A DNA stretch of 64,000 nucleotides from Pseudomonadota bacterium. GTDB taxonomy: Bacteria; Pseudomonadota; Alphaproteobacteria; Rhizobiales; Hyphomicrobiaceae. Every line of letters starts with the position of its first letter. The first letter of the stretch is position 1. Below, piece by piece: positions 63,198-64,000 of this stretch. Location of the stretch: the NCBI GenBank assembly GCA_018242215.1, contig JAFECG010000024.1:124001-188000 (forward strand), written 5' to 3'. The translations under genes and the position numbers were made by a program. The notes under the pieces are model-generated. The model had not been told where the DNA came from. It did not search any database and saw only the letters and a list, made by a program, of their open reading frames with translations.

Positions 63198-63668
63198 ATG
63201 GCACGAGAATCTGCAAACAACAGACTGGAACGCTCACCTTTGCATCTTCTGCATCGGGCGGGGCAGTGCGCATCGGAAATCTTTCAAGTCGAACTCGGAA
63301 GCGACGAGCTGACGCCGCGTCAGTACGCGATCCTGCTGACGGTCGCTCAGAATGAGGGGCTGAGCCAGACGCAGCTTGTCGAACTCACCGGCATCGATCG
63401 TTCCACGCTCGCCGATGTCGTGCGCCGGATGTTGAAGAAGGGGCTGCTGCAGCGTCGCCGAACGCGCGACGACGCAAGGGCCTATGCCGTCAAATTGACG
63501 GACGAGGGAGCGCGGATGCTGAAGACGCATGATCCGATGGCGCGTCGGGTCGACGAGCGCATCCTTTCAAGCCTTCCGGCACAACAGCGCGATCGCTTCC
63601 TGCAGGATCTGAGCGCCATCGTCGAAACGCTCAATCGCATCAGGGAAAAGAATAGCGCCGGCAAGTAA
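63198..63668 (+). CDS. MarR-family transcriptional regulator
   Basis: The 156-residue product has a winged helix-turn-helix: LTPRQYAILLTVAQNEGLSQ, then LVELTGIDRSTLADVVRRML as the recognition helix region and the wing KKGLLQRRRTRDDARAYAVKLT. A long C-terminal helix would form the dimer. The frame extends to TTG 63165, but ATG 63198 has AGGGACAGGGG upstream. The ligand and targets are unknown; no inverted repeat is obvious before it. Confidence 0.9.
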   Translation: MARESANNRLERSPLHLLHRAGQCASEIFQVELGSDELTPRQYAILLTVAQNEGLSQTQLVELTGIDRSTLADVVRRMLKKGLLQRRRTRDDARAYAVKLTDEGARMLKTHDPMARRVDERILSSLPAQQRDRFLQDLSAIVETLNRIREKNSAGK

Positions 63669-63706
63669 TCGCCGGCGCCTACGTATTTCTGGATGTTGCG
63701 AAAGGG

Positions 63707-64000
63707 TCAGGCTGCCTTCTGCGGCAGCAGATGTTGGTTCACGATCGTCTCGGCGATCTGGACTGCATTGAGCGCGGCGCCCTTCAGAAGGTTGTCGGAG
63801 ACAATCCACAGCGACAAGCCGTTTTCGACCGTCGCGTCTTCACGGATGCGCGAGACGAACGTCGAATATTCACCTGCTGCCTCGACCGGCGTGATGTAGC
63901 CGCCCGGCTCGCGCTTATCGATAACGAGGATACCGGGAGAGGCGCGCAGGATCTCGCGCGCTTCTTCCGGGCTGATCGGCTTCTCGAACTCGAGGTTGAC
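63707..64000 (-). CDS. asd: Aspartate-semialdehyde dehydrogenase (C-terminal part, cut by window edge)
   Basis: Asd reduces aspartyl phosphate to aspartate semialdehyde for lysine, threonine, methionine and peptidoglycan. The visible 97 residues, ending at TGA 63709-63707, read NLEFEKPISPEEAREILRAS, then GEYSTFVSRIREDATVENG and the family end LWIVSDNLLKGAALNAVQIAE. The rest lies right of the window. It is convergent with the MarR gene. Confidence 0.93.
   Translation of the reverse strand, partial: VNLEFEKPISPEEAREILRASPGILVIDKREPGGYITPVEAAGEYSTFVSRIREDATVENGLSLWIVSDNLLKGAALNAVQIAETIVNQHLLPQKAA

Overview
The window reads as ordinary chromosomal backbone of an alphaproteobacterium of the order Hyphomicrobiales, most likely Hyphomicrobium or a close relative (inference). 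Support comes from the gene order hemE / gap / PPDK regulator-maf-aroE-coaE-dnaQ, from the families DUF2794, IalB, Tim44-like and DUF1223, from GC-rich third codon positions, and from a Mcl-like lyase plus mesaconyl-CoA hydratase pair of the ethylmalonyl-CoA pathway, which is common in serine-cycle methylotrophs. I see no insertion sequences, prophage, CRISPR array, rRNA or tRNA.

Layout. 1-8 kb: rho (cut by the window edge), hemJ and hemE run left; the PPDK regulator, maf, aroE, coaE and dnaQ run right. The 432-base gap between them matches the position of the Caulobacter and rhizobial chromosomal origin, so I call a candidate oriC there. 8-18 kb: envelope and RNA genes (Tim44-like, mltA, Smr, IalB, TrmH-like, thpR), then a GDSL esterase divergent from an ABC pair as in the E. 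coli tesA/ybbA-ybbP locus, then a BI-1 protein closed by a strong terminator. 18-26 kb: DUF2794, an M3 peptidase flanked by degenerate repeat-like DNA, DUF1223, a secreted phosphatase and acnA. 26-32 kb: ccmABCDG for cytochrome c maturation, a coupled nhaA-carbonic anhydrase pair and pdxY. 32-40 kb: the ethylmalonyl-CoA pair, a SodC-like protein that has lost half its metal-binding histidines, a flavoprotein, and an sdhCDA-X-sdhB operon interrupted by an unknown gene. 40-53 kb: dapC, ftsK, lolA, a candidate small RNA with C-rich loops, a cyclic-nucleotide-binding protein, a response regulator, an L,D-transpeptidase, glnK-amtB behind a sigma54-like promoter, tesB and ubiH. 53-64 kb: rimM, rpsP, ffh, a DUF2130 protein, a PagL-like deacylase, dapF, mtaB, ftsY, two tandem septation proteins, a MarR regulator and the end of asd.

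The genes serve central carbon flow (acnA, sdh, mcl/mch), haem and cytochrome c supply (hemE, hemJ, ccm), protein export and insertion (secB, ffh, ftsY, lolA), cell division (ftsK, septation proteins) and nitrogen sensing (glnK-amtB). The observations most worth a second look are the candidate origin, the candidate small RNA with a consensus DnaA box just upstream, the degenerate SodC, the unknown gene inside the sdh operon, and the DUF2130 nuclease-like protein sitting between the SRP genes and dapF.
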